From Lycorma delicatula (Eukaryota > Arthropoda > Insecta > Hemiptera > Fulgoridae), in assembly GCF_047948215.1 (NCBI RefSeq), contig NC_134458.1:137996536-138060535 (forward strand): a DNA stretch of 64,000 nt, given 5' to 3'. Shown piece by piece: positions 11,233 through 21,870 of this stretch. Position numbers and translations under genes: made by a program. Positions within the stretch are counted from its first letter, which is position 1. Every line of letters begins with the position of its first letter. A model generated the notes under the pieces. That model was given only the letters and a program-made list of their open reading frames with translations. It searched no databases and was not told the DNA's origin.

Positions 11233-13361
11233 CTACAAAGAAGCAGTTCCAGATGCCGATGGAGCCATCTTACATCCCTGACCCCCGGGCGCATGACCAT
11301 ATGACTTGCAGGATAAGCACCTAGGATCTTGCTGGCTGTCCTTGCGTAAATGACCAACCTTACCACATGTAAAACTGTGGCCGCTTCTGTCTGCACTAGA
11401 ACAGAAATTGACCCTACGGCCTGGATTCCAAGAACTGAAGCAAAGGTCGTCGGGTGTAGGCTGCACCACTCGACAGGCCACCTACCCAATCCGAACTAGA
11501 CCCATCAGACAGTAGTTTTTCTGCTAGGATTGGCGGCACTGCCAGTGTAACTACTTGAGTGGAACCGTAAGCCGGCCGCATTGGCAGGACGTCAATAGCG
11601 ACTAACTCACTTATAGTTTTGCAAAGCTCCCGAAGAAACTCGTCCTGTGACGTGAGGGCATCCACGTCCTTAACCAGGACGTGGGCTCTTCTGTCGCCCG
11701 TACCAGCTAGGGCCGTAGTAGCATCCTCCACCTTTTCGGCAATATTCTTGCTGAGTTGTTCCGTCTCGCCACTGTCCGCCCGAACCCGTAGGTGGAAGTT
11801 CTCCCCTTGGCCCTGTCGGACGGAGAGGGCTCCGGTTTTCCTTGGTAAAACTACCCCTTTCACCGAGCGGAGAATATTTGCAAAGGTCCACCCCTCTGCC
11901 ATGACCAACACTGTAGTATTCGGCGGACCCGCGGGTCGCTTCTTACCTGCCAGCATCGATGATGGTAATGCCCGTGTCAGATGAACGAGAAGGCCTTTCC
12001 TCATCCTTCTCCCAGCGTACTCTACGGACCGCCGCAAGACTTGTTCGACCCACCCTTGTAGACCACAGAAGCACACCCACCGATTTTGTCCGTTTTCTAA
12101 CACCCGTGGGATGGACCTGCAAATAGCAGAGGCCAACCCACGAACTCCCACCGCAGAATTGATGACCAGAGCGTAATCGGTCCACCCAAGCGCGACCTCA
12201 CAGTTGCTATCATCATCGGAGAGGTCCCGAGTAGTCGACTGCAAAAGGAGAACCTGACCAGGCTTCAATCTGCCAGCAGTGGCCGATTCCCTAAGCCACG
12301 GAGCTTTACGAAGCACTGTCATATGCTGAAAATGCTCAATTCTAACCGTCATGTCAACAATCAAGGCGGAGCCAACTCCTTCGTCTAAACTGTCAGTACC
12401 CTCAACAAAGGTGGAGGACTAGAAGATGTCCTCAGGCCAGCCCCTAAGGACCAGCCGTTCAAGATCGGCATCAGGAACCCTATCTTCGACTGCCCACCGC
12501 AGCTTCTCAAGCGACCACGTCGTAGCTCGTCCCAATCCCCCATCCGGAGTTTGAATTGCCTCATCGGAGACAATTTGGTAAGTTTGTGTGGCTTCGTTCT
12601 TCACACATGGCTGAACATGTTGTCTCCCCTGAAGTCCCTCTTCTAGCCAGCCTAAAACCTTTTCAAAAGACTACATCATACGAACGCTGCGGTCCAAGTC
12701 TCCGGGGCACTCCTTAATCTCGATCTTAATTGTCGAGTGTTGTCAGACCAACACATTCAGATCCCTCACGTTACGAAAGAGAAGCCTCATATTGTGGACA
12801 AAACATTTATACTCTTTCACAAGAGCCGACTTTGTACTTACTACACGGCGTTGTTCTTTAGATCCTTCTTCCCCCATACCGGAAATGTCCATCGACGACT
12901 CGTATCTCTCCAAAATCAGAGGCATTCTCCGCCGAATAAAGGGAACTCCAACCGGCCCGAGACTTTTCCTTTCCCTCAGAGGCGGGAGGAGAACCACGTA
13001 GTCGACGCTTGTCTCCATGTTTAATCGATCCCTATCCATCATCCCGGTCGTCACCCCACCCTGTCGGGAGAGACGGAAAATCTATTTCGTAGTCCCTAGC
13101 GGACGAACCAACAACCCTTTTCTGGTGTCGAGCCGGAGCCTCTCCTGTTTTCTTCGACTTACTTCTTGAAAGCAAGCGATCGGCACGCCGAATCTCCGCT
13201 ATAACCATCTCTTCAATACTCTCACCACCACTGCTGTCAGACAGAACTTCCATTACGGTGATCCCAGACCCTCCCCGACTGCAGGATCTCCGACCCGTAA
13301 CAGGAGAAAATCCCTCTTCATCGATCCGGACGTCGCTCTTAAGTCCGCCTGGAGCTGCCAT
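11233..13361 (-). pseudogene. Gag-like ORF1 relic of a non-LTR retrotransposon
   Basis: A minus-strand reading frame of about 710 codons starts at an ATG at 13361 (MAAPGGLKSD) and ends at a stop at 11233. It is held in several frames by frameshifts, for example near 13040 and near 11480. The N-terminal part is acidic and Ser/Arg-rich. The central part contains NTTVLVMAEGWTFANILRSV, a pattern I associate with R1-clade ORF1 proteins. The C-terminal part has one intact CCHC zinc knuckle, CLSCKSYGHAPGGQGC (11272-11319), preceded by a degraded one (CGKVGHLRKDS, final Cys lost). It is much richer in GC than its surroundings. ORF1 proteins of this type bind element RNA in ribonucleoprotein particles. 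The clade call is tentative; the Gag/zinc-knuckle identity is firm. No ORF2 follows. Confidence 0.82.
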
Positions 13362-15359
13362 ATCAGTAAATTATAATCCAAATATATATCAAGTAATATA
13401 TACACGTTATAAAAAAAATAATTTAAATAAAATTTTTTATAAAATTCGAGCTAATAGACCATATGAACCGAAGGTAAACAGAGATATAAACTGTCTTTGA
13501 TTAAATCAATTCTGTAACCAAGCAAACAGTACTTGGTTACGGTAGGTAAATACAGTGAACAACAAAACGAACGGAAAAAACAAAACAATAGTAATAACAG
13601 AAAAACGAAAAAGAACTAAATAACAACACAAAACCTTAATAAAAACTTCAAAATACGGAGCGCGAGAAAAACAAGTGCGAACTCATTCACAGCTGATCAA
13701 TCTATAAGATGCAGCTTCTTAAGCGTATTGTTCTACACTTAACGTATGTCTTTAGAAGAAAATTGTCTTTAGTAGAAAATTGTCTTTAATTATTATTATA
13801 ATAATATTTACAACAATTAATTAAATTTTAATCATTTTTAAACTCAATAAAATTAATTTTTTTTTTATAATCACCCTGCTTTAAGGGTGAAAATCCTTGA
13901 CTAATGATATCTTAATTCCTTTTTATTCTTAATATTCTTTTTTTAATCTTTCTTTATTTCCATTTTTTTTCAAATTATTTATCAAATTTATTACTTAAAT
14001 CGTTGTTTTTGTTTCACTTTGGTAATTTTTTTTCTAGTAGTGTAAAAATTTTATTAAAATTTCTACTTTGGATATCAGACTTAATAATAATTTTTAAAAA
14101 GAAAGATCTATTTTATTTATTATATCTATCTATCCATTTTATTTCTTTTAATTGCCTTCCAAAAAATAACTTAGTACATTTTTTCTAATATTATTATTAT
14201 AAAAACAGTAATATTATACTTCTTAAAAATCCGATACTATACGATCGTTTTGTGGTTTAGAAAAGAAAAAAAGTAGTCGATGTATCGATACATCAATTAG
14301 TTTTTTCGTTAATTTTTTTTGTGTGATATTTTGGATCCTAAGTAATATGTAATAATATTTAGTATATATATTATCTTCGGCAATAAGTTAATTTATTTTC
14401 AACGAACGAACAGTATATTATTGAATTCAATATGTATGTAAGTGAACACCTTTGTCTCGAATTTTGATTTGGGATTCGGATTAAGCATCGTTAGAGAATT
14501 ATAAAAATACACGAATGGTACCCGCGATCGGCTGTCGGGTTCTCCTCAAAACGGCCAACAAAATTAAAGTTTTGCAATAACGGTATAAGCTATCAAGTTG
14601 GTTCAAATGTGTACTCTGATGTAAGGTTTACTAAAATGCATTAAATATAAAAATATCAATTTTGTAAATGAGGTGTAAGACCTCACAATAGTGGAAAAAC
14701 GAACTTTTTAATAATTGAAAAAAAAACCCAATAAAATCGCCAAAACACGAAATAGATAAATTATATTAATTTAGTGTAATATAGAACCTTAATAGAGATT
14801 AAGATTGACAATAAAAAACTCATTAATTTTAACAGATGTTTTAAAGAAACAAGTGTCAAATAAGACTAAAAATTATGATTAACATATGTGAGTACTGACT
14901 GGTTACCAAATAATGATCACGCGGCTTAAGGAAAGTTTAAAATTTAGAAATAATCCCTTAAAGACACAATACAATAATGACATTATTCAACTAATTTTAT
15001 TGTAGTAACATATATTAAATTATATATATATGTATATATAAATATACTCGGATGTACTATATACTCATATACATATAAAATCTATAAATAGCAATTTATA
15101 TTAAATCGAACAGTAATATTTATATACATTTTAAAAGCATGTAATATGTAATAATCTGAGTTAAATAGAAATTAGAGATAATAATTTTATTAGAAATGAA
15201 TAAGTAATTGAGAAAGCAGTAATAATAATAAGAATTTTCGTTCCGGAAAGTCTTACAGACTTTTCATTGATAACTGTTTCATAGATATATTTATTTAATT
15301 TAAGACAAGAGATATTTTATTAAATATTAACATAAATATTCACTCTAATATATTAACTT
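13362..15359. other. AT-rich noncoding stretch, possible LINE 5' UTR at its start
   Basis: The first 350 bases lie just upstream of the Gag start on the minus strand and include a GCGCGAG-type patch near 13660, so they may hold the element's 5' UTR; this is inference. A short tandem duplication (AGAAAATTGTCTTTA) lies at about 13750-13789. The rest is AT-rich with no gene seen. Confidence 0.45.
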
Positions 15360-16200
15360 TTTTTTGTCATCTGACTGGTTTGATGCTAATTTCCTTTCAC
15401 TTCTATTGTGTACTAATATTTTAACTGAAATATTAATACACTCTATATTCTTTTACGTATTGTTATATATTGTTAATTGACTTTATATATTGTTTATTGT
15501 TTTTTCAACTTTGTTTTTTCTCTTAATTTTTTATTATTTGCTCAACACACTATTGCCAAGTTAAGCAAACATTGATGTCTTGGTATGAGTAAGGCCATCT
15601 AACTTTTTTCTTTACAAGATTCAAATCTTTTTCTTCAAAATGCTCAACTTTCTTCTCTTATTTGTCTTAACATCTCTTCATTACATACTTTATCAAATGA
15701 TCTATTTTCAACATTCTTCTGTGACACTAAATTTTAAAGTGCACTGTTCTTTTCCTTTCTGTTTTATCCTGTTACTTCTCTACTAAAAAGCGCTACACTC
15801 TGCACAAATATTTTCAAGCAGTTCTTATTTTTACATTTATTACTAGTAGACGTCTTGCATTAAACCTTCGTCATCTATCTTTTCTAACAATTCTATTGAA
15901 ATAACAAAATTCTCCTACACCTGGTATATTGTATTCCCTGACTGGTATATTGTATCCCTATCTGGTATACTGTAATAACTAACTCCTCATTTTTTCTTTC
16001 TATTATGTTTCATTACCATTTTTATTTTTTCAAGCTAAATTTTTCTCTTAACAATAAATCTATGAAATTTAATATTTCTTTTAATTAATTTTCTATTTCT
16101 TTCAAAATTACAATGTTATCATCTAACCTTAATGTTTTTATTTAATTTCTTATTCTCTGTACTCAGATTTATCGTGTACCAATTTATAAGATCAAACCAT
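15360..16200 (-). pseudogene. Heavily decayed LINE ORF2 relic
   Basis: The plus strand begins TTGTCATCTGACTGGTTTGATG, a signature I recognise as the complement of the 3' end of a widespread insect LINE family. Further landmarks in the expected order are CAACATTCTTCTGTG (near 15710), GCTACACTCTGCACAAATA (near 15790), and TTACAATGTTATCATCTAAC (near 16107), where the complement of the catalytic FADD box would be expected. No open frame survives. Within it, at about 15920-15977, a 20-22-base unit containing CTGGTATATTGTAT is repeated three times. The identification rests on nucleotide pattern memory rather than protein. Confidence 0.6.
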
Positions 16201-16249
16201 TTATTTAAAATTTTACTTATTTGAAAATTGATTTATCGTTATTATATTT

Positions 16250-17256
16250 TTCTTTCCCGGGGAATATAATTAGAATAGCTATAAAAAAGGGTAAAAAATG
16301 GGGTATCGAGTTTTTTAAAAATCTTTAATTTTACGGTCCAGTTATTTCATCCATTTAAACAAAAAAAAACATATGTATGTCCGCTGCAATCCTTTTGGCC
16401 TTATATCTTAGGATTAATCAAATGGATTTTTTCAAATTTGGCTAAAATATTTCTATACATGGAACATTGATCATATAAATTTATTTTCAAAATTCTTGCA
16501 GAGGATGGGGGTTACCGCGAAAAGACAATTTCGATTTTCTGCAGAGGCAATGTATAGAAAACTTTATTAAAGAAAATTTTTTACCTTCAATGTATAAATA
16601 ATCCAAATTTTTTTCTAAAAAAATCAACCCCCACCTCTTAAAATTGAATTGTATGTTTTTTACAAGACTGCCCGAAAAGGAGTGTAATGTATTTAAGGTG
16701 TATGTATGTATGTTCCATCGTAGCAGTTCAACGGTTGAACCGATTTAGATGAAAATTTTAAAAAGAAATTATGCTAAATACAAAATGTCATCCGCACGCT
16801 CTTGAATTATCCTATATTAATTTTTATCCTATATTAAAGGGCAATGTTTGTCAGCAATGATTTTTTTTTTGGCAGTCGTGTTTTATAATTTTTAATATTT
16901 ATCTCTTATTATTTTGCTCTTCTCCCTTCGGTTTAAATATTTTTCAAAATATTTTCAAAAAGCTTTTTTTGAAAGTTTATGATTCATATGTAGAGCTATC
17001 AAGAAATGTCTACAATTTTTTTTTTCAAATTATTGACCCCAGAAAAGTTTTATTTCTCTTATTTTAGCCTTTACTGAGGGGGAGGTATTAGATTCAGAGA
17101 AAACTCACCAAACCAGATTTGTTAAGCTTAGCCTATGTATATGAATATTTTTAGAAAAATATTTCTTTAAATTTATTCCCTACCTCTCAAAAATATATGT
17201 TTTTTTTTCTGTAACTCTTTTAATTTTTGTTATTAATAGCCGGGGAAGTAACACAA
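16250..17256 (-). repeat. F4 dispersed repeat, copy 1 (interrupted)
   Basis: On the minus strand this matches the plus-strand copies at 42620-44690 and 50258-51030 in order: CCCCGGCTAT start, TAAATTTAAAGAAATA, CTGAATCTAATACCTCCCCC, TTTCTTGATAGCTCTAC, AAACCGAAGGGAGA, GTGGGGGTTGATTT, AAATCGAAATTG and a GGGGTATCG end. There is no protein-coding potential. It is interrupted at 16662-16881 by a separate element. Confidence 0.8.
16662..16881. mobile_element. 220-bp MITE-like element inside F4
   Basis: The left end ACAAGACTGCC (16662-16672) and the right end, read inward on the minus strand as ACACGACTGCC, match at 10 of 11 bases. The F4 copies at 44.2 kb and 50.6 kb lack this segment, so it is an insertion. 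The interior has no ORF. The flanks are T-rich, so target duplication length cannot be decided. Confidence 0.65.
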
Positions 17257-18335
17257 TACTTTACCAGCTTCTTTTTATTTTAAAGTATTACTGTCGTTAA
17301 ATATGTTTAAAAATAAATTTAGAATTAATTATTTTTTGAAAGGTAAGTTATTATAAAAATAATGATAAAATACCGAAAACACAAGAAACAACAGACAATT
17401 TATTTTTTTTTATTTTTGTTTAACTGTACACCTATATATCAAATAAAAATACCGTTATAAAATTTTTTGAAAAAAAGTCTTAATTAAGATTTAAAGCTAA
17501 TTAAATATTATCAATTTTTTATTCATTGTTAATCTAATGTGATGGAAGAAAACAAAAAACGAAACAACAGTATTAAGAGATTTAATATTGATGTACCCAA
17601 ATATTTCAACCAGCTTTATAAATTTGATAAGTTCATATTATATGCTCAATATATGTAAATATATTTATATATACGTAGGCCTACATACACATAGGGTTTA
17701 GTACACCAGGCATAAAAATACCGCCTGATATGTTGCTTATTGGGTTCAATGAACGGATTAGAATACAATCTTTCCTCATACGTACTTACAACAAAAAAAA
17801 AAACTTCCATTACTCGATAGACAACCCTTCAGATGTAATGAAATGAATATTATAAATAAATATAAATATAAAAATAAAAATGAATTGTTGGCTGCCTAAG
17901 TCAGTTATCCTATTCTCATCTAGCCTATTCTTGTCTAGCCTAGGTTAGCTAGTCGAGAATCAGTTAGTAGACAGAGGCAGTCGATTTAACTAACTAACGG
18001 TTTATATGATAGCTGATGATATAAAGGACCTCCTCCTTTTTTAACTTTAAATCCCTTGAGGCAGGACTGTAGGGGTCTTTCGTCTTTGAATCATCATTGT
18101 TATATATGTATTATTGTATTTCAATAGGTATTATATACCTCTTTCACGTAGTCACTTCTCACTCACTCATCAATCTATCTGTCTATAATCTATAGTTGTT
18201 ACCTATCTATCTTTCTTTTTATACATTTATAATGAAGCTAGTTCAGACGTTTATGGTAATTACTTGTACTAGAAGTAACCAAATAACTAATGAACAAGAT
18301 ATTATTATTATTACATATATTAATATTAGTCAACA

Positions 18336-18375
<40 letters not shown>

Positions 18376-18479
18376 CAGTACGCATATTGAACCTCAATTT
18401 TTTTGTTTGTTTACTTTTTTCCTTAGTTCATTAAATGAAAGAAATAACAGTACTTTTTGAAACTGTTGGCCTAATTTTA
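17257..18479. other. AT-rich noncoding stretch
   Basis: No gene recognised. There is a short imperfect tandem duplication (CTATTCTCATCTAGC then CTATTCTTGTCTAGC) near 17911-17940, and the TA microsatellite listed separately. Confidence 0.6.
18337..18368. repeat. (TA)n microsatellite
   Basis: A simple TA run of about 16 units. Confidence 0.95.
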
Positions 18480-18985
18480 AAATAAGAAGAAAAAATATAT
18501 ACTTTTTCCTTTTCGTTCCGAATACTACGGTCACGTTTTCTTAATTTTGACTCCTTTTTCTTTACCCAAAAAGTTCTCATTCTATTACTCTGTTCTTACG
18601 CCTTTCTTCCGTTCATCTATTCAAGTTCATACCCTTCTTTTTCTTTCTGTCTGAAAACTTAGATTCTGGAATAGCTTTTCTAAATATTTCTCTACCTTTA
18701 CACAAATCCTTATAAATACTTGACGTTTAAGGATCTGTTTCTATTTCTTTAAACCGGTTGGTCTTTGTGGCTCTGTTTATGAAGAAATTAAATATTTCTT
18801 TTGTAATCTTTGGTTGTTCATTCTGCATAAATGTCCATAAAACGGTAATTTTCTTTTCCGAATTAAGTCCCCCATTTTTTTGTATGTTTGTAAATTTCTT
18901 TTCCACACTTCAATTTTTTAAATGGCATATTATATTTTGGTCCTTAAATTTTTCTTAAAAGTCTTTTTCTACTTTTGTTATTTCT
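18480..18985 (-). pseudogene. LINE ORF2 C-terminal relic (FYGHL family)
   Basis: The minus-strand translation reads KRKLPFYGHLCRMNNQRL, shifts frame, continues TKEIFNFFINRATKTNRFKE, and after another break gives DLCKGREIFRKAIPESKF and SDRKKKKGMNLNR. The FYGHL...RMNNQRLTK pattern is typical of the region C-terminal to the reverse transcriptase in a LINE family common in insect genomes. The same block, more decayed, is in the relic at 61559-62540, also on the minus strand. The catalytic domain is missing and several frameshifts and stops are present. Confidence 0.72.
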
Positions 18986-19477
18986 TATTCTGAAAAAAAA
19001 TCGCAGACATTTTGTCTACAATGCTTCTAGTAGGACTACAGTTTTATAGTGCCTGAATTTGGAGTTACATGACAGGGATTTTTTATTGTAATTGTTTTAC
19101 TTAATATGATAGGCAGTACTCCAGTCTACATCGATTTTGTTCAATATTAAAAAAAAAAAATATTTTTTACTTGATTATTCCAAGAGAAGAGTTGCCCGGT
19201 ATGTTTGTTTATTTGTTTGTGCTACTGTAATTCCAGAACGGCTTTAATTATTTTAATGAAATATATATCAAACAATTTGTCTTGAATGGGCAAATAAGAT
19301 TATCTATATGTGCATTTTAATTAAAACAAAAAAAAAAAATGACTACTTAAAAACTGTACAGCTTAGTTATTTCAACCATTATTCAGCTCCTTAGCAACAA
19401 TCGTTTAGTTATTCTTATCCATTTATAATGAATACTATAAATCAAAATCCCGCCAAGTGGGAAGTAACCTGATTTTT

Positions 19478-20452
19478 AATGGCAAAAAGTAATTCTGCGG
19501 CTGAAATTCACAGGGAAATTTTGACGTTTACGGGCTGAATAATATGAGTGATGCCAAAGTAGACAGTTCGTTTCGAGAAAGGGAAAAGAATGTTTATATT
19601 GAAGAACGTAGCGGCCAGACGTCATCGATTACTGAATATCTGATTGAAAAGTTGACGAAAAAATTCAAGAAAACCGGCACTTAACCGTGTCATAATTCTC
19701 TTTGATGTTTCATGATTGATTTATTTATGATTATGTATATTATTTGACATATGATTTACCCAGTTTCACGATTATTTATTTGGGTGTTGAAAACACATAC
19801 AAGGAAAACGTCTTCCTGCAGCGCATGCATTTTTGCAGCGTTATTAAAATGAAGGTGATGAATTGTTTGATCGCATTGTTACCGGAAATGAAACCTCAAT
19901 TTCTTATTCGAATATGGGATAAAGCAGCAGTCGATGAGAGGATGACATACTTCATCTCCTAGATTGGAGAAGTCCAAAAAATAACTTTTGGTGAAGAAAC
20001 GTATGATTTTTTGGGACAAAAAGGGTGTCTTGCCTGTCTAGTTAAGAGATCACGGAATTAATGTGAATGCCGATATGTACTGGAAAAGTTAAAAAATCTT
20101 AGAAGCACTAAAAAGACAAATGACGTGGAACGCTATTCCGCGGGAATTTGTTTTTGAGCATCCGACCACACTCGTCAAATAAGATAGTAAGGTAGTTGGA
20201 AAAATTCAAGGAAAATCATCCGCCGTATGGCCCTGAATTAGCTCACAACGATTATTTTCTTCTTTTTTTTCACCTTAAAAAAAGACTTGCATCACAAAGG
20301 TTTGACAATGTTGATGAATCGAAGAATGGCGTTACTATATGGTTTAAGTCACTGGCGGAAAAAAATTCTTAAAGAGGGAATGAAGAAGCTAGTGGGACGC
20401 TACGAAAAATGAGTTGGAGTTGAAGGCACCTGCAAAACGTAGTAAATAAATG
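19478..20452 (+). pseudogene. mariner-type transposase relic
   Basis: This is a decayed DD34D mariner transposase, the enzyme that cuts and pastes the element at TA sites. Plus-strand fragments in order are: NSAAEIHREILTF and MSDAKVDSSFRERE (N-terminal DNA-binding region), ERSGQTSSITEYLIEKL, NEGDELFDRIVTGNETSIS (19850-19910), FWDKKGVLPV, GINVNADMYW, RPHSSN, HPPYGPELAHNDYFL and HLKKRLASQRFDN with KSLAEK at the end. In the block that normally reads TGDET the catalytic Asp is replaced by Asn. The second catalytic region is disrupted near RPHSSN, while the Asp in NDYF is retained. Many stops and frameshifts are present. Flanking terminal inverted repeats were not found. Confidence 0.87.
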
Positions 20453-21359
20453 TAACTTTTATGCGTAATTAATGAAGTTTGTTCATATATTCCAGTTTTA
20501 TTTTTGTTTCAAAACGACCTTTACTTTAAAACACCTCATATATTTCCATTTGTTTTATTATACGAATCTTTATAATTTTTATTTTTCTAATATCTACTAA
20601 TGATGCTAATAAAAGTTGAAGTGTATATAAGTTTCTATTTTTGTCATCAGTTTTTAAACGTTGTTTATTTCAATAACAGACTGTATAAGCTACTCTTTTT
20701 TTTAGTTGTATGTAAGATTAATTCTTAAAATATAATCGCCATTTCATTTAATTATTTAGTTTTGCGAACTATTATTACTTAATAATTTGGGTAGTTGATG
20801 TTTCTTTAAATTTACTGAGGTAAGAATGTAGTAACATGGTTATTCTTTAAATAAAGAGTGTAACGCTTCAGACACTAAAACATGTCTGGTAGGTGATGGA
20901 AGTAAAAATTTTGCTGGTTTTTCCTACCCCATAACTTTATTCTGAGTCAAATTTACAATGGTGTACAAGATTAACTATGCTGCGAGTTGTCACTTCTCAT
21001 TTCCTTATCCTTAGCCGGCAGTCCTTTGATTATTACCAGTCACATTGTTTTGACATAAAGACACTTATCCTTGAATAGGTTGCCAAGAGATAAGGAGGCA
21101 GTACTGAAGTATACTACTGAAGGAAAAGTGAACTGTTGGTGGAAGTATCTATGTACATTACGTTACAAAAGTGGGTGTAATTCTACAGGACAGGTTATAA
21201 TTTTTTTTTAGCAATGGTGTATTTTTAGCACTAAAGAAGTATATAACACTCTTAAAATAACAGAAGTGATACTGCTATTTTGTATATAATTTTTTCAATA
21301 TAGATTTTTGATTCAGTGTAATCAGAATAATATTTTTACTGCTTCAAATATGTTGAATC
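20453..21359. other. AT-rich noncoding stretch
   Basis: The first 100 bases may include the mariner 3' UTR (an AAAACGACCTTTACTTTAAA stretch near 20510), but no matching 5' end was located. No gene is seen in the rest. Confidence 0.5.
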
Positions 21360-21660
21360 TTTTTTATCGAGTTTTTGAAGAAAAGTATTACTTTCGGTCG
21401 CATGGTGTAGAGTGGAGGGTGAAAATGGATTTTCTTTACATTTTGATGTATGAGAGTACGAAAATACCATTCACTTAAAATCACTCTATATATATATATA
21501 GTCCTATTATTAAATTTTGTAGCTCGAAAATCTCCAAAACTGCTTGATCAATTTCTTTAAAATGTAGATGTACTGTAGTTGTGCATCTGAAGTTGAGCGA
21601 ATAAAAAATATGATGGTAGGTTTTTTCCACCCTACCCCTCAGGGCGGATTCACAACAAAG
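21360..21660 (+). repeat. Dispersed repeat, uninterrupted copy
   Basis: Matches the two outer parts of 57890-58745 on the opposite strand: TTTCGGTCGCATGGTGT, a TACGAAAAT...CCATTCACT block, a short TA run, then AAATTTTGTA followed by TCGAAAATCTCC and TTGATCAATTTC. Here the two halves are joined by only a short TA run, so this copy shows the pre-insertion state of the 58-kb locus. Confidence 0.75.
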
Positions 21661-21689
21661 CAAAGTACATCCCAGGAGGTTGTCTACTC

Positions 21690-21870
21690 AAACGGGGAAT
21701 CCCCGTTCGCCGGCCATAAGTCTAGTCCGACTGGTTAGCCCGACGGCTAGATCTTTTCCTTGCCTGACTCTAATCCCTAGGGTGGGGTATCCAAGCCTGA
21801 CTATGTTATTCCTGGACTCCACCCCAGAAGCCGGGACTCGGTCTTGACGCCAAGATGATAGGTAGAGTCG
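21690..21870 (-). repeat. GC-rich patch, possibly related to the Gag-LINE 3' tail
   Basis: Much richer in GC than its surroundings. The plus strand contains AGCCGGGACTCGGTCTTGAC (near 21829), similar to CACCGGGACTTGGTCTTTAT at about 11046, plus a CTCTAATCCC block resembling CTCTAATCAGGG at 11011. No coding frame was recognised. The relation to the 10.9-11.2 kb tail is suggestive only. Confidence 0.35.

Noticed and set aside
11061..11489. 142-codon minus-strand frame at the end of the Gag relic
   Set aside because: It is the wrong frame for the zinc knuckles and runs on into the noncoding tail; the knuckle frame is the neighbouring one.
11619..11984. 121-codon plus-strand frame opposite the Gag relic
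   Set aside because: It is a shadow of the GC-rich minus-strand Gag coding region.
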